The notes under the pieces were generated by a model. That model saw nothing but the letters and a program-made list of their open reading frames with translations, was not told where the DNA came from and made no database searches. Positions 19,638 to 31,456 of a stretch of DNA of 60,417 nucleotides are shown in pieces. Each line of letters begins with the position of its first letter. Position 1 is the first letter of the stretch. Position numbers and translations under genes: made by a program. The DNA lies in NCBI RefSeq assembly GCF_001656035.1, contig NZ_CP010029.1, positions 3,284,732 through 3,345,148 of the forward strand, given 5' to 3'. This DNA is from Yersinia entomophaga (lineage in GTDB: Bacteria; Pseudomonadota; Gammaproteobacteria; Enterobacterales; Enterobacteriaceae).

Positions 19638-20531
19638 ATGAACCTGAAGCAGATTCGTTATGCACTGGCGGTGGCAGAAACCCAAAGTTTTACTCAGGCG
19701 GCGCAACGTTGTCATACGGTGCAATCGGCGCTGAGCCACCAGATTGCTCGTCTGGAGCAAGAGTTGGGTTGCCAGCTGTTTGAACGTACTTCGCGGCGGG
19801 TCAGCTTAACCGACGCCGGACAGGCTTTTATTCTGCCCGCTCAACGCTTGTTGGCGGAGCAGCAAAGCCTGATCAATGAAGTTAATGCCGCCAGCGGTAA
19901 CGTGACCGGTACTTTGACTCTCGGCACTATTTCAACGCTAAATGCCTTTGATCTGACGGAAAAGATTGGAGAATTTAATCGCTGTTATCCGGCGGTGAAT
20001 ATTCGGCTGTATGTTGGAATGAGTGAAACTTTGCTTGAAGACACCCGACAGCAGAAAACCGATGTGTCTTTTGTCGGCATCTGGCCGGGGGATAAAAATA
20101 CGTTGCCGCTTTCTCATTGTAAGCTAACGGATGAGCCTCTGGTGGCGCTGGTGGCACCGGATCATGTTTTAGCCGGTAAGGCCAGCGTAGACCTGCAAAC
20201 ATTGGCTGCTGTCCCGCTGGTGGATTTCTACAGCGGTACGGGGGCGAGACGTCAAACCGATCGCGCTTTTCAGACCGCGGGTATCAAGCGCCACGTCAAT
20301 TTCGAGATTGATCATATTGAATGGCTGGAAAATCTGGTGCGACGTGGGCTGGCGGCGGGGATCGTTCCTGTCTCGACCGCTCAGCGGCTAATTTCTCTGG
20401 TGTCTATCCCGATCGACGATGGGCCGCGGCGTCAGGTTTATTGCATCTGGCATACGCCGCTTAGCGCTGCCGCCGAACGTTTCCTGCATTTTAGCGGGTT
20501 TACCGGACAGGGTATCGCCAGCGCTGAGTAA
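19638..20531 (+). CDS. LysR-family regulator divergent from the ygaY-type transporter
   Basis: The 297-residue protein has an N-terminal winged helix (FTQAAQRCHTVQSALSHQIARLEQELG, quoted in part: HTVQSALSHQIARLEQELG) and a C-terminal periplasmic-binding-like effector domain (about 90-290). It is transcribed away from the MFS gene across a 103-base gap. By the usual LysR pattern it probably controls that transporter. The effector is unknown. Confidence 0.88.
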   Translation: MNLKQIRYALAVAETQSFTQAAQRCHTVQSALSHQIARLEQELGCQLFERTSRRVSLTDAGQAFILPAQRLLAEQQSLINEVNAASGNVTGTLTLGTISTLNAFDLTEKIGEFNRCYPAVNIRLYVGMSETLLEDTRQQKTDVSFVGIWPGDKNTLPLSHCKLTDEPLVALVAPDHVLAGKASVDLQTLAAVPLVDFYSGTGARRQTDRAFQTAGIKRHVNFEIDHIEWLENLVRRGLAAGIVPVSTAQRLISLVSIPIDDGPRRQVYCIWHTPLSAAAERFLHFSGFTGQGIASAE

Positions 20532-20571
20532 ATCTGGAAAGTCCGTAAGATGAGCGGTTAGATTGCCAGAT

Positions 20572-20599
20572 AAAAAAACAGGCACCGAAAGGCGCCTGT
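20572..20599 (-). terminator. proX / lysR convergent terminator
   Basis: A 9-bp stem (acaggcacc / ggcgcctgt, one wobble) with a gaaa tetraloop is followed on the minus strand by seven Ts. It lies 25 bases past the proX stop and 40 bases past the convergent lysR stop, so it may serve both. Confidence 0.88.
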
Positions 20600-20623
20600 C
20601 TGGTTTACGTCAGCGGAGGAGGT

Positions 20624-21628
20624 TTATTGCGCGGTTTTGTTATTGGCAGCTTCAGCGGCGGTTTTTACCCAGCCGTCAAAGGTTGCCTGATGCGCGGCTA
20701 TCCAGCCATTCACATGGCGCTCAATATTCGCATCCGATGATTCACCGGCGTGCATTCTCATATTCTGCGCATTCACGTCACTAATCGGTAGTTTCATGAT
20801 AGAGAACAGTTTGGCGGCAGCCGGATTCGCTTCCGCCCATTTCTTATTGGCGACGATGTGCATCACGCTTGGCGGAAAACCGTAGTTGGCACCGTTAGCC
20901 AGTTGGGTATCGATGCTTTTATCCGGCAGGGAGGAGAACGGTACTTGCAGCCAGATTACGTCACGACCCGGAACCAGCACATCGCTAACCCAGTAAGGCG
21001 TCCAGGTGTAATACAAAATTGGCTTGCCTTCTTTGTAACGGGTAATGGTATCGGCAATCATTGCCGCATAGTTGCCCTGATTATGGGTGACGGTATTACT
21101 CAACCCATAAGCATCAATCTGATGATTAATTGGTGCTTCACAACCCCAACCCGGATTACAGCCAGTCAGATCGGCTTTGCCATCGTTGTTGGCGTCAAAC
21201 AGCTTGGCAATCTTCGGATCTTTAAGCTGTTCAATATTGGTAATGTGGTATTTATCCGCAGTTTTCTTATCGATCAAATAGCCCTGCGCCAAGCCTTCAA
21301 TATAATTGCCCTGACGATAGAATTTGGCATCGCCACCCGCCGCTTTATATTGGTCGTCATGCAGCGGCTCCCAGTTTACCGCCAGAAAAGTCGCATCACC
21401 GGCAGCGATAGTGGCATAAGCCACGTTGTAATCAACTTCCTTGGTCGGTTGAACGTCGTAGCCGAGTTTTTCCAGCGCTTTATTCACCAGCGCGGTCTGG
21501 AAGGTTTCTTCGGAAATGGTGCTTTGAATGGGTAAAACGGTCACGCCTTTGCCCGGTAATTCAGCGGCGGATAATTGAGAGCTAACCAGCGTAGTGAGAG
21601 CCAGTGCCCAGATGCCTGTGGTGCGCAT
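20624..21628 (-). CDS. proX: Glycine betaine/proline betaine periplasmic binding protein ProX
   Basis: ProX captures glycine betaine and proline betaine for the ProVW transporter during osmotic stress. It has a Sec signal peptide ([18 protein letters not shown], cleavage near SAA). The 334 residues match E. coli ProX, including AINHQ-like region [19 protein letters not shown] with the conserved cysteine pair, and YTWTPYWV of the ligand site. The ATG at 21628 is chosen over one ten codons upstream because aaggaac sits correctly and the homology begins there. It is 330 bases from proW, an unusually long intra-operon gap. Confidence 0.95.
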   Translation of the reverse strand: MRTTGIWALALTTLVSSQLSAAELPGKGVTVLPIQSTISEETFQTALVNKALEKLGYDVQPTKEVDYNVAYATIAAGDATFLAVNWEPLHDDQYKAAGGDAKFYRQGNYIEGLAQGYLIDKKTADKYHITNIEQLKDPKIAKLFDANNDGKADLTGCNPGWGCEAPINHQIDAYGLSNTVTHNQGNYAAMIADTITRYKEGKPILYYTWTPYWVSDVLVPGRDVIWLQVPFSSLPDKSIDTQLANGANYGFPPSVMHIVANKKWAEANPAAAKLFSIMKLPISDVNAQNMRMHAGESSDANIERHVNGWIAAHQATFDGWVKTAAEAANNKTAQ

Positions 21629-21881
21629 GAGTTGTTCCTTCTTAGTCTTGCCCTTCATCTTTCACGCCGCAGCGGTACTGGCTGCAACCTGAAATCTATC
21701 GGGCATGAGTAAAATTGATGACTTATTAAGCCCATTTTAGGGAGAGCGCAGCGATGGGATCGAATTGGCGTCAGCCACCTGAACGCCTTTGGCGTGGTAG
21801 AACCAAGAATCTCGCTTGAATCCCGTTCCCTGTACTGCGCCGCGATTTTGGCTATCCATAGGGTATTTATATGATTTGTTT

Positions 21882-21923
21882 TTAACGCTGCCGCTGGGAC
21901 GATTGCCATTGCGGCAGCGTTAA
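21882..21923. repeat. Perfect 13-bp hairpin in the proW-proX spacer
   Basis: ttaacgctgccgc (21882-21894) and gcggcagcgttaa (21911-21923) form a perfect 13-bp inverted repeat with a 16-base loop. No T run follows in the direction of transcription, so it is not a classical terminator. The 330-base gap has no supported gene. It also holds a second copy of the dispersed repeat words (catctttcacgc near 21657, ctgaaatctatcgggcatgag near 21690). It may protect or attenuate the message between proW and proX. Confidence 0.7.
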
Positions 21924-21958
21924 GAACGCAGGCTATCAGCCCTTGTAACAAGCTGTTA

Positions 21959-23122
21959 TCACGCTTTTTTGATAAAAGGTTTGGCGATCAGACCCAGCGG
22001 GCCAGTGGTGTACCAGCGGCCAACGCCTTTGCTACGGCGATCTCGGCCCAGAGATTGAGTTAGGCGGTCGAGGATAATCGCCAGAATAACAATCCCCACG
22101 CCACCGACGGCAGCTAATCCCATATCCAGACGGCCAATACCACGCAGTACCATTTGACCTAAACCACCGACCGCAATCATCGAGGCAATCACCACCATAG
22201 ACAGCGCCAGCATCAGAGTCTGGTTAACGCCGGCCATAATGGTCGGCATCGCCAGCGGCAATTGCACCTTAAACAGCAACTGGCGTGGATTGGCACCAAA
22301 GGATTCTGCGGCCTCGATTAGATCTTCCGGCACCTGTTTGATACCTAAAATAGTCAATCGCACTATGGGTGGCAGAGCAAAGATAATGGTGACGACCACG
22401 CCCGGCACGTTACCGATACCGAACAGCATCACGATTGGAACCAGATAGACAAACGCTGGTGTAGTCTGCATCGCATCCAATAATGGCCTGATAATTCTGG
22501 CGGCGTTATTACTGCGTGCCAGCCAGATCCCGAGGGGCAGCCCGATCAAAATACAGAAGAACAGCGAAGTCAGAACCAGCGCCAACGTAACCATCGCCTG
22601 TGACCATGCGCCGATGGCACCGATAGCAATCAGAGACACCAGCGTTGCGACGCCCATCCCCAAGGTAGAAAACTGCCATGCAATCAGAGCGAAAACCAGA
22701 ATCGCAACCGGCGCTGGCATTCCCAGCAACATGTGCTGAAAACCGCTCAGGATAAAATCAACCGGAACCCGAATGCCCTGAAATACCGGGCGGAAGTGAG
22801 TCACAACCCAGTCAATACCCTGTGTAACCCACGAGTCCAGCGGCACCCACGTGTTGTGGAATGGGTCCATCAGGCTAAAATGCTCGGGAGCGACAGCAGG
22901 CGCGCTGTTTAACCAGTCTGCGCCTGTTTGTGCGGTTTGGTTGGTTGCTTCCTGAGCCGCCGCGCTGCCCTGAGCCATGCTGGCGCCCCAAGGATCTGCC
23001 GCAGCAGAAAGTACCTGCGGCGCAGCATCGGTAGCGGTGGTCGACGCCTGTTGAGCAACATCAGCCGCCGTCTCCCACGGATTATTGATAACCTGCTCGT
23101 TAACCTGTGTTGTATTACTCAT
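21959..23122 (-). CDS. proW: Glycine betaine/proline betaine ABC permease ProW
   Basis: ProW is the membrane-spanning permease of the osmoprotectant importer. The 387 residues are longer than the E. coli 354 because of an Ala/Gln-rich N-terminal cytoplasmic or periplasmic segment (about residues 15-75). The rest is near-identical in type: [20 protein letters not shown] and the EAA loop [20 protein letters not shown]. Its start overlaps the proV stop by eight bases, a sign of coupled translation. Confidence 0.95.
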   Translation of the reverse strand: MSNTTQVNEQVINNPWETAADVAQQASTTATDAAPQVLSAAADPWGASMAQGSAAAQEATNQTAQTGADWLNSAPAVAPEHFSLMDPFHNTWVPLDSWVTQGIDWVVTHFRPVFQGIRVPVDFILSGFQHMLLGMPAPVAILVFALIAWQFSTLGMGVATLVSLIAIGAIGAWSQAMVTLALVLTSLFFCILIGLPLGIWLARSNNAARIIRPLLDAMQTTPAFVYLVPIVMLFGIGNVPGVVVTIIFALPPIVRLTILGIKQVPEDLIEAAESFGANPRQLLFKVQLPLAMPTIMAGVNQTLMLALSMVVIASMIAVGGLGQMVLRGIGRLDMGLAAVGGVGIVILAIILDRLTQSLGRDRRSKGVGRWYTTGPLGLIAKPFIKKA

Positions 23123-24314
23123 TTGGCGTCTCCTTATCTAAGGCTTGCAGCAGCATGGCCTTGGAAATAATACCGATATAGTTGTTGTCCTCGCCCACCA
23201 CCGGAACGGCGCAAGGGGCTTGAGCAACAAGTGAAATCAACTCATTGAGCGGCATATCAGCCGGAACCGGCGCTGGCTCAGCCAATAAGGCATGATCGAG
23301 CGGCTGGTTTTCTGAAAGAGCCTGTTTCAATGAATCTATCGATACCACGCCGATAAATTTTTGCCCGCGTTCCAACACATAGCCGTAATCGCGGTCTTCA
23401 TCCTGAAGTAGTTTTAACGCTGAACGGGGGCCAAATCCTGGAGTCTTGCGGATTAAGGCCACCGGACGACGACGAGCAATATCTTTTGCGCTAAATACGT
23501 GACTAATATCAACGCCACGGAAGAAGGTTCTTACATATTCATTTGCCGGATTATTCAATATTTCATCCGGTGTACCGACCTGAACGACTTCCCCGCCTTG
23601 CATAATGGCAATACGGTCGCCAATACGCATGGCTTCGTCTAAATCATGGGAAATAAAAACGATGGTACGCTGATGCTTGGCCTGCAATTTCACCAACTCA
23701 TCCTGCATCTCAGTACGAATTAATGGATCTAGCGCTGAGAAGGCCTCATCCATCAATAATATGTCCGGATTGTTTGCCATTGCTCGCGCTAAACCAACGC
23801 GTTGACGCATACCGCCAGAAAGTTCATCGGGATATGAATAAGCATAATTATCCAGACTGACCTGACGTAACGCCTCTAATGCTTTTTCATGGCGTTCTTT
23901 TAGCGGGACTCCGGCTAATTCCATACCAAAGGCTGTATTATCTAACACATTCAGATGAGGCATTAAGGCAAATGACTGGAATACCATACTGATTTTATTT
24001 CGCCGAACGGTCCGTAATGCACTGTCAGATATTTTGGCAATATCTTCACCATCAATAAGGACTTCGCCGCGAGTAGGTTCTATCAGACGATTGAGAAGGC
24101 GTACCAGGGTGGATTTACCGGAACCCGATAACCCCATGATGACGAATATCTCGCCTTCTTCAATGGCCAGACTGGCATCTTTGACGCCAACGGACAAACC
24201 GGTTTTACTAAATATCTGGTCTTTATTCATGCCAGATTCAATCAATTTAAAGGCCCGATCCGGGTGCTCACCAAATATCTTATATAAATTTTTTACTTCG
24301 AGTTTAATTGCCAT
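23115..24314 (-). CDS. proV: Glycine betaine/proline betaine ABC ATPase ProV
   Basis: ProV is the ATP-binding subunit. The 399 residues contain Walker A (GLSGSGKST), the ABC signature (LSGGMRQR), Walker B ([12 protein letters not shown]) and tandem CBS domains at the C-terminus (about 280-395), which sense ionic strength in this family. The ATG at 24314 ([15 protein letters not shown]) is chosen by homology rather than one eight codons earlier. It is the first gene of proVWX. Confidence 0.97.
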   Translation of the reverse strand: MAIKLEVKNLYKIFGEHPDRAFKLIESGMNKDQIFSKTGLSVGVKDASLAIEEGEIFVIMGLSGSGKSTLVRLLNRLIEPTRGEVLIDGEDIAKISDSALRTVRRNKISMVFQSFALMPHLNVLDNTAFGMELAGVPLKERHEKALEALRQVSLDNYAYSYPDELSGGMRQRVGLARAMANNPDILLMDEAFSALDPLIRTEMQDELVKLQAKHQRTIVFISHDLDEAMRIGDRIAIMQGGEVVQVGTPDEILNNPANEYVRTFFRGVDISHVFSAKDIARRRPVALIRKTPGFGPRSALKLLQDEDRDYGYVLERGQKFIGVVSIDSLKQALSENQPLDHALLAEPAPVPADMPLNELISLVAQAPCAVPVVGEDNNYIGIISKAMLLQALDKETPNE

Positions 24315-24845
24315 GCAGTGGGTATATTCCTCTGTCAATTCTTAGATTATATTTTTTCCTGATGCAAAAATAGAGCGCCATATACCCTAACATACTGAGA
24401 GTCTGAGGCAACCCTCAATATTCCGATAATTTATTTGATGTTGTTAATCATGACTTTATATATGAAGTGGCTCATTTGATTTAGATGCGTTAATACTGGG
24501 GTTGTTTGAGATGATATCGCAGGTAAATATAAGATATTTTTTATGCCAATAATGAGTGTGAAATGTTTTCTATAGAGATGATAATATGGCAATGTTTTTA
24601 TCGCTGATATAGACAGATATTTGACAGATATATCAGAGGATATTGTCTTTGATGATAAACATATATTAGTGCGATTAATCTATGGATAATTGGCGTGGCG
24701 GAAATTGCTCTCATCCCTTTTGTGCTCTGGGTATAAGCCCAACGAGAATTTTCTTGGCAAGGCTGATTTTGACGTGATTTTTAGCTAAACAGACGGATCT
24801 GATAGGCAATTTTTATACTCATAGCGAAAGGAAATTTATCGGGGC
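24315..24845 (-). promoter_or_regulatory. proU upstream regulatory region (gene-free)
   Basis: About 530 AT-rich bases separate proV from the end of nrdF, with no credible ORF. In E. coli this region carries the osmoregulated proU promoters and H-NS-responsive curved DNA, and the same role is inferred here from position and composition. I could not pick the -10/-35 boxes with confidence. A partial copy of the dispersed repeat word gaaatttatcgggg lies near 24830. Confidence 0.5.
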
Positions 24846-24899
24846 AGGGTAGCGATCTGTTATTACCCCTCGCTACCCTCCAGACAGGGATCTCCCTGT
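24846..24899 (-). terminator. nrdHIEF terminator region (two hairpins)
   Basis: Just past the nrdF stop are a 7-bp hairpin with a 2-base loop (acaggga / tccctgt, 24884-24899) and a 9-bp inverted repeat (agggtagcg / cgctaccct, 24846-24879) with a 16-base loop. Neither is followed by a strong T run, so termination here is probable but not certain. Confidence 0.55.
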
Positions 24900-24937
24900 T
24901 AGTCAGAAAGACCTTCAGCCGCGTTAATTTTCCGGGA

Positions 24938-25936
<999 letters not shown>

Positions 25937-28087
25937 CTACAGTGAGCAGGAGACGCAGCCTTCAACTTCTGTACCTTCCAACGCCATTTGGCGCAGGCGA
26001 ATGTAATAGATGGTTTTAATACCTTTCTTCCAAGCATAGATCTGGGCTTTATTAATATCCCGCGTGGTGGCGGTATCACGGAAAAATAGCGTTAGCGATA
26101 ACCCCTGATCCACATGCTGTGTTGCTTGCGCATAGGTATCAATAATTTTTTCCGGCCCGATTTGATAGGCATCCTGATAATAATCGAGGTTGTCATTGGT
26201 CATATAAGGCGCAGGGTAATACACCCGGCCAATCTTGCCTTCTTTGCGTATTTCAATCCGCGATACAATTGGGTGAATGCTAGACGTAGCGTGATTGATA
26301 TAAGAAATAGAACCAGTCGGTGGTACAGCCTGTAAATTCTGGTTATACAGCCCGTGCTCCATAACTGAATGGCGCAAAGCTGCCCAATCATGCTGGGTTG
26401 GAATAGGAATCCCTGCACTTGCAAACAATGCCTGCACGCGTGAAGTTTTTGGCTGCCAGCTTTGCTCAATGTATTTGGTGAAATAGCGGCCGGAAGCATA
26501 CTGTGAATCATCAAAACCTTTAAAACAGCTGCCGCGTTCAATGGCTAATTGATTCGAGGCGCGAATCGCGTGATAGGCAACGGTATAGAAATAGATATTG
26601 GTGAAATCCAGTGCTTCTTCAGAACCGTAATAAATCTGTTCGCGAGCTAGATAACCGTGCAGATTCATTTGCCCTAAACCAATAGCGTGAGATTCCTGAT
26701 TCCCTTTATCAATAGAAGAAACCGAACGAATATGACTCATATCGGAAACCGCAGTTAGCCCGCGGATGGCCGTTTCGATGGTTTGCGCGAAATTCTGCGA
26801 ATCCATGGTATGAGCAATATTCAGCGAACCGAGATTACAAGAAATATCTTTGCCAACATGTTTGTAACTCAGATCTTCGTTATATTCCGTTGGCTGATTA
26901 ACCTGCAAGATTTCAGAGCATAGGTTGCTCATGTTGATCCGGCCTTTGATCGGATTCGCTTTATTTACCGTGTCTTCAAACATGATGTAGGGATAACCGG
27001 ATTCAAACTGAATTTCAGCCAGAATCTGGAAAAATTCACGGGCGCGGATTTTGCTTTTGCGAATACGTTTGTTATCCACCATCTCACGGTATTTCTCACT
27101 GACGCTGATTTCTGACATAGGAACGCCATAAACCTGTTCAACGTCATAAGGCGAGAACAAATACATTTCCTCGTTCTGCTTCGCCAATTCAAAAGTAATA
27201 TCGGGAATCACTACGCCGAGAGACAGCGTTTTAATCCGCACTTTCTCATCGGCGTTCTCACGTTTGGTATCCAGAAAACGCAAAATATCCGGGTGATGGG
27301 CATGTAGATAAACAGCGCCAGCGCCCTGACGCGCACCTAATTGATTGGCATAAGAGAAAGCATCTTCCAGCATTTTCATAATAGGAATAACGCCAGAAGA
27401 CTGATTTTCAATTCGTTTAATTGGCGCGCCCACTTCACGAATGTTGCTCATCAGGAAAGCAACGCCGCCGCCTCGTTTGGATAACTGTAAAGCCGAGTTT
27501 ACCGCCCGCCCAATGGACTCCATATTATCCTCGATGCGCAGCAGGAAGCAGGAAACCAGTTCGCCCCGTTGTTTCTTGCCACAGTTGAGGAAGGTTGGTG
27601 TAGCAGGTTGAAAACGACCAGAAATCATTTCCTCTACCAGATTTCTCGCCAGTTTTTGATCGCCGGCGGCTAGTGTGAGCGCCACTATACAAATACGATC
27701 TTCATAACGTTCCAGATAGCGCTGGCCATCGAAGGTTTTTAGCGTATAGCTGGTGTAATACTTAAAAGCACCGAGGAAAGTCGGGAAGCGGAATTTTTTA
27801 GCATAGGCTTGCTGGAATAAGCTTTTAATAAAGCTGAAGTCATACTGTTCCAGCACTTCTTTTTCGTAATAGCCTTCTTCTATCAGATAATCGATTTTTT
27901 CCTGCAGACTATGGAAAAACACCGTGTTCTGATTAACGTGTTGCAGAAAATATTGGCGCGCAGCCAGACGATCTTTATCGAATTGAATTTGCCCATCCGC
28001 ATCGTAAAGATTGAGCATGGCGTTCAGCGAGTGATAATCCAGTTCGCTGGTTAATGGGGCTGTCATTGTGAGTTCTGTCGTTGCCAA
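25937..28087 (-). CDS. nrdE: Ribonucleoside-diphosphate reductase class Ib large subunit NrdE
   Basis: NrdE is the catalytic subunit that reduces ribonucleoside diphosphates. The 716 residues (E. coli 714) show the active-site cysteine region [11 protein letters not shown], the NLCSEI site ([11 protein letters not shown]), [20 protein letters not shown] and the C-terminal redox pair EGCVSCSL. The start overlaps the end of nrdI by 25 bases, as is common in this operon. Confidence 0.97.
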   Translation of the reverse strand: MATTELTMTAPLTSELDYHSLNAMLNLYDADGQIQFDKDRLAARQYFLQHVNQNTVFFHSLQEKIDYLIEEGYYEKEVLEQYDFSFIKSLFQQAYAKKFRFPTFLGAFKYYTSYTLKTFDGQRYLERYEDRICIVALTLAAGDQKLARNLVEEMISGRFQPATPTFLNCGKKQRGELVSCFLLRIEDNMESIGRAVNSALQLSKRGGGVAFLMSNIREVGAPIKRIENQSSGVIPIMKMLEDAFSYANQLGARQGAGAVYLHAHHPDILRFLDTKRENADEKVRIKTLSLGVVIPDITFELAKQNEEMYLFSPYDVEQVYGVPMSEISVSEKYREMVDNKRIRKSKIRAREFFQILAEIQFESGYPYIMFEDTVNKANPIKGRINMSNLCSEILQVNQPTEYNEDLSYKHVGKDISCNLGSLNIAHTMDSQNFAQTIETAIRGLTAVSDMSHIRSVSSIDKGNQESHAIGLGQMNLHGYLAREQIYYGSEEALDFTNIYFYTVAYHAIRASNQLAIERGSCFKGFDDSQYASGRYFTKYIEQSWQPKTSRVQALFASAGIPIPTQHDWAALRHSVMEHGLYNQNLQAVPPTGSISYINHATSSIHPIVSRIEIRKEGKIGRVYYPAPYMTNDNLDYYQDAYQIGPEKIIDTYAQATQHVDQGLSLTLFFRDTATTRDINKAQIYAWKKGIKTIYYIRLRQMALEGTEVEGCVSCSL

Positions 28088-28473
28088 AATTCGGTTACTC
28101 CCTTACGAACATTTGCCACATCTTCATCAGTACCCAACAACTCAAAGCGGTACAGATAAGGGACCTGGCATTTGTGGGAGATAATCTCGCCGGCCAGGCA
28201 ATAGGCATCGCCAAAATTAGTGTTTCCCGCGGCGATAACGCCGCGGATCAACGCGCGGTTATGCGGATCATTGAGGAAACGGATAACTTGAATCGGTACT
28301 GCACCGATCGAACTGCCGCCGCCATAGCTGGGCACCAGCAAAATGTAAGGTTGCTCAACCTTTAATTTTTCCCGTGCTCCGGCAATCGGAATGCGTATGG
28401 CCGGAAGCCCCAGTTTCTCCACAAATCGGTGGGAGTTCTCCGATGAGCTGGAGAAATAAACCAGCGGATTCAT
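28063..28473 (-). CDS. nrdI: Flavodoxin-like NrdI
   Basis: NrdI is an FMN protein that supplies the oxidant for assembling the manganese cofactor of NrdF. The 136 residues have the FMN phosphate loop [12 protein letters not shown] and the family block [20 protein letters not shown] start at 28473 (MNPLVYFSS), matching E. coli MSQLVYFSS. ATG one codon upstream and GTG three codons upstream are alternatives behind the same agaggt site. It is 14 bases after nrdH. Confidence 0.96.
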   Translation of the reverse strand: MNPLVYFSSSSENSHRFVEKLGLPAIRIPIAGAREKLKVEQPYILLVPSYGGGSSIGAVPIQVIRFLNDPHNRALIRGVIAAGNTNFGDAYCLAGEIISHKCQVPYLYRFELLGTDEDVANVRKGVTEFWQRQNSQ

Positions 28474-28487
28474 CATCGTCACCTCTG

Positions 28488-28724
28488 TCAGACCGCAACG
28501 TTTTGACTCAGGGCACTGATTTTATCCGGTCGAAAACCCGACCAATGATTGTCACCCGCCACAATGACCGGCACTTGCTGATAACCGAGGGATTTAATAT
28601 GGTTGAGCGCCTGGGAATCATTCGTAAGATCAATGACCTGATAGTTAATTCCATGACGATCTAAGGCGCGATAGGTTGCATTGCACTGGACACAATCGGG
28701 CTTACTGTAAATAATAATGCTCAT
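28488..28724 (-). CDS. nrdH: Glutaredoxin-like NrdH redoxin
   Basis: NrdH is the electron donor for NrdEF. The 78 residues contain the redox motif CVQC (near residue 11) and the family motif GFRPDKI with WSGFRPD. I start at 28724 ([14 protein letters not shown]) by comparison with E. coli MRITIY; the ATG three codons upstream, 3 bases after aaagg, is less well spaced. It is the first gene of nrdHIEF and follows two NrdR boxes. Confidence 0.94.
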   Translation of the reverse strand: MSIIIYSKPDCVQCNATYRALDRHGINYQVIDLTNDSQALNHIKSLGYQQVPVIVAGDNHWSGFRPDKISALSQNVAV

Positions 28725-28840
28725 GATTCGCATTTACCTTTTGTTTTGAGGTAAGGCGGATAAGTCAGAAATGCGAAGAACGCTCGCGGCCTGACTCCCT
28801 CTTTATCCCCCCTGACAGTATTGCCCTGAGCGACAAACAA

Positions 28841-28887
28841 ATACTATATGTAGAGTTTTATTATTTCAACCGCACTATATGTAGTTG
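28841..28887 (-). promoter_or_regulatory. Two NrdR boxes upstream of nrdHIEF
   Basis: Two 16-base NrdR-type sites are visible: atactatatgtagagt (28841-28856) and gcactatatgtagttg (28872-28887). They share the core actatatgtag and are exactly 31 bases apart, three helical turns, which is the classical arrangement for cooperative NrdR repression. They lie 115-165 bases upstream of nrdH, where its promoter should be. Confidence 0.92.
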
Positions 28888-29004
28888 TTTTGATGTTTTT
28901 GGAATGATTAGACAGCGAAGCGCCGCCAGCCTTGGGCTAGCGGCAAACTGGCGGGAATAAAAAATATTTTTCCAGTAAATGGTTGGAAAAAGGCTGAAAA
29001 AAGA

Positions 29005-29436
29005 CTACTGGCGCAAGCTAACGGCCAGGCGGTTAAAGGCATTCATGATGCTAATAGTAAAGGTCAGATCTGAAATTTCTGTATCGCTAAAATATTTTTT
29101 CAATAAATCAAAAGCGTTGTCCGGCGCACCGGTTGTCGCGATATGGGTAACGGATTCAGCCCAGGCCAGTGCAGCGCGCTCGGCATCGTTATATGCTCCG
29201 CTGACCTGCCATCCGGCTAACATATCGATTTTACTTTGGCTGACACCGCTGTCGCGTAGGGCTTTCCCGTGCATATTCAGGCAGTAGGCACAGCCGTTGA
29301 TTTGTGAAACTCGCATGAAAATCAGTTCAATCAGGGATTTGTCGAGAGAACTATTTTCCAGCGTCATCAAGGCATTCATGAGTGCTTGATAGGTGGAAGA
29401 GGACAGCTGAGAGTAATTAAGACGTTGTTCGATCAT
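29005..29436 (-). CDS. AhpD-like / carboxymuconolactone decarboxylase family protein
   Basis: The 143-residue protein has the alkylhydroperoxidase-like motif ELIFMRVSQINGCAYCLNMH, that is E...CxxC followed by His, in residues ~38-57. Proteins of this fold reduce peroxides through the CxxC pair. It is divergent from a MocR-type regulator across 96 bases, so it is probably its target. The physiological substrate is unknown. Confidence 0.88.
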   Translation of the reverse strand: MIEQRLNYSQLSSSTYQALMNALMTLENSSLDKSLIELIFMRVSQINGCAYCLNMHGKALRDSGVSQSKIDMLAGWQVSGAYNDAERAALAWAESVTHIATTGAPDNAFDLLKKYFSDTEISDLTFTISIMNAFNRLAVSLRQ

Positions 29437-29532
29437 GGAAAGTACCTTCTACAAGTGCAGTGACGTTGAGAGCGACTCTACCAACCCCATGACCTATACT
29501 ATAGTGGCATAACTTGATTTTTTTTATGGGTC

Positions 29533-30981
29533 ATGATGATGAGTATTCCCGTTCAATTGCAGGTTGATCGTCAGCAAAATGAACCTGTTTTTCGCCAGAT
29601 TTATCTGCGATTTAAAGAAGCCATAACGCAACGAATACTCTTGCCAGACACCCGAGTTCCGTCGGTTCGCGCTCTGGCCAGCGATCTGGGCGTAGCCAGA
29701 GGAACGGTAGAAAATGCCTATGCTCAATTGATTGCAGAGGGCTATTTACAAAGCCGAGGGCAATCAGGGACTTATGTATCAGACCAACTGCCAAGGGTGA
29801 CCGCTCCAATCCCCGCCGAGCCGTCAAAACCGCGGCCAGCCGCTAACATCAACCACGCTTTTGCTCTGGAAACAGAAAGTCCGCTACCTTTTCAACTGGG
29901 GCTACCAGCCCTTGATGCCTTTCCCTATGGGCTGTGGGCGCGAATTGTTAATCGACAGGCTCATGCCGCGACTCGCGCTTCATTGGGGCATCCGCCAGCT
30001 ACCGGACTCTCAGTTTTACGCGAGGCAATTGCCAGTTATCTCCAGCTTTCCCGCGGATTCCATTGCTTACCGGAACAGGTTTTTATCTGCTCCGGTTATC
30101 AGTCTCTGCTGGATTTGGCGATATCGACGCTGTTGCTTCCCGGGGATGCGGTTTGGCTGGAAGATCCGGGCTATCCGGTTACTCAGCAGTTATGCAGAGA
30201 GGCAAAGCTGCGCCACGAGCCGATTCCGATTGATGCGGAAGGGATGAATCTGGGTGCAGCTATAGCCAAAGTGCCTGATGCCAGAGCTGCTATTGTCACC
30301 CCGGCACATCAAAGTCCAACGGGCGTTGCCCTGAGTCTACTGCGCCGCTTGGCGCTATTGGAGTGGGCTGCTGAGCAGCAGAGCTGGATTGTAGAGGATG
30401 ATTATGACAGTGAATTTCGCTATCAAGGTCGGCCACTACCGTCGCTAAAAAGTCTGGATCGTCAGGGGCGGGTGCTATACGCCGGGACATTTAGCAAAGT
30501 AATGTTTCCGGCATTACGTATAGCCTATTTGGTGGTGCCTAAGGAATTAGTTGATAAGTTTACTCAGCGTTGTCGATTGCGCGCCTGTACCGTGCCGGTG
30601 CTGATTCAATCCAGCGTGGCTGAATTTATTCGTCAAGGGCATTTTTACCGACATTTGAAACGAATGCGGCATTTGTATCCTGAACGGCGGGCATGGTTAG
30701 TGGCGGCTTTGGAGAGCCAGCTAGGTGATATTTTGCAGGTCGAAGAGCAGGCTGGCGGGATTCAGCTATTGGCACGTTTGGATAAGAATTACAGCGATCG
30801 GCTGGTGGCTACGCTGGCGCATCAGCAGGGATTGGCGATACAGGCACTTTCTGATTGGCAAATAGCTATTTCTGGTAGCAATGGATTACTGTTGGGCTTT
30901 ACCAATTTGCAGTCAGCAGATGACGCGAAAAGGCAAGTATCTCGTTTGGCATCGATTATTCGGCTTATGGAGAGAGAATGA
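29533..30981 (+). CDS. MocR/PdxR-type regulator (GntR winged helix fused to an aminotransferase-like domain)
   Basis: The 482-residue protein has a GntR winged helix (about 15-80: RVPSVRALASDLGVARGTVENAY, quoted in part: SVRALASDLGVARGTV) and a PLP aminotransferase fold-type I domain (about 110-475). The PLP-lysine region is YAGTFSKVMFPALRIAYLV. Members bind PLP or an amine as effector. Three ATGs in a row (29533-29541) leave the exact start open. It probably regulates the divergent AhpD-like gene. The gap contains atgacc (near 29488) and gggtcat (near 29527), a possible operator pair. Confidence 0.9.
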   Translation: MMMSIPVQLQVDRQQNEPVFRQIYLRFKEAITQRILLPDTRVPSVRALASDLGVARGTVENAYAQLIAEGYLQSRGQSGTYVSDQLPRVTAPIPAEPSKPRPAANINHAFALETESPLPFQLGLPALDAFPYGLWARIVNRQAHAATRASLGHPPATGLSVLREAIASYLQLSRGFHCLPEQVFICSGYQSLLDLAISTLLLPGDAVWLEDPGYPVTQQLCREAKLRHEPIPIDAEGMNLGAAIAKVPDARAAIVTPAHQSPTGVALSLLRRLALLEWAAEQQSWIVEDDYDSEFRYQGRPLPSLKSLDRQGRVLYAGTFSKVMFPALRIAYLVVPKELVDKFTQRCRLRACTVPVLIQSSVAEFIRQGHFYRHLKRMRHLYPERRAWLVAALESQLGDILQVEEQAGGIQLLARLDKNYSDRLVATLAHQQGLAIQALSDWQIAISGSNGLLLGFTNLQSADDAKRQVSRLASIIRLMERE

Positions 30982-31060
30982 TGCCTAAGATCGGATAAAA
31001 CAATTCGACCCACGTCCAAAAGGCAGTGGGCCGAAAAAAGAGCTATCTGCTAGCCTGCGA

Positions 31061-31369
31061 CTAACGACGCGACAATAATACGCCGAGCACGACACCGACT
31101 GCGGCACCAATACCAACGCCCTGCCAGGGTTTGTCACGAACGTAGCTGTCGGCGTTGCCCACGACGTCTCGTGCATGTTGGGTCAGTGAGGTGGAACCGC
31201 TAAAGCGCGCTCTGGCATCTCTCAGCACGCCTTCTGCATTTTGACGAACTTTTTCCAGCTCTTCTTTGGTTTTATCACCGGAAGAGCGCAGGACATCATC
31301 GAGAGTATCTGCCAGCAGATTTACATCTTGATCGATATTTCGTTCAACTTTCTCTGATTTCTTGAACAT
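31061..31369 (-). CDS. ygaM: ElaB/YgaM/YqjD family membrane-anchored protein
   Basis: The 102 residues have the DUF883 layout: a charged amphipathic N-terminal part (about 1-65) and a single C-terminal transmembrane anchor ending VGVVLGVLLSRR. E. coli relatives tether ribosomes to the inner membrane in stationary phase; YgaM itself is less studied. It lies upstream of nrdH as in E. coli, but the AhpD/MocR pair has been inserted between them. Confidence 0.9.
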   Translation of the reverse strand: MFKKSEKVERNIDQDVNLLADTLDDVLRSSGDKTKEELEKVRQNAEGVLRDARARFSGSTSLTQHARDVVGNADSYVRDKPWQGVGIGAAVGVVLGVLLSRR

Positions 31370-31456
31370 TATGCTCTCCGTTTTACTTAGTAGACATTAA
31401 GCATAGTATAACTTTGGCTAATAAAAGCCGCTTACAGAAGAATCCTAAGAGCTATA

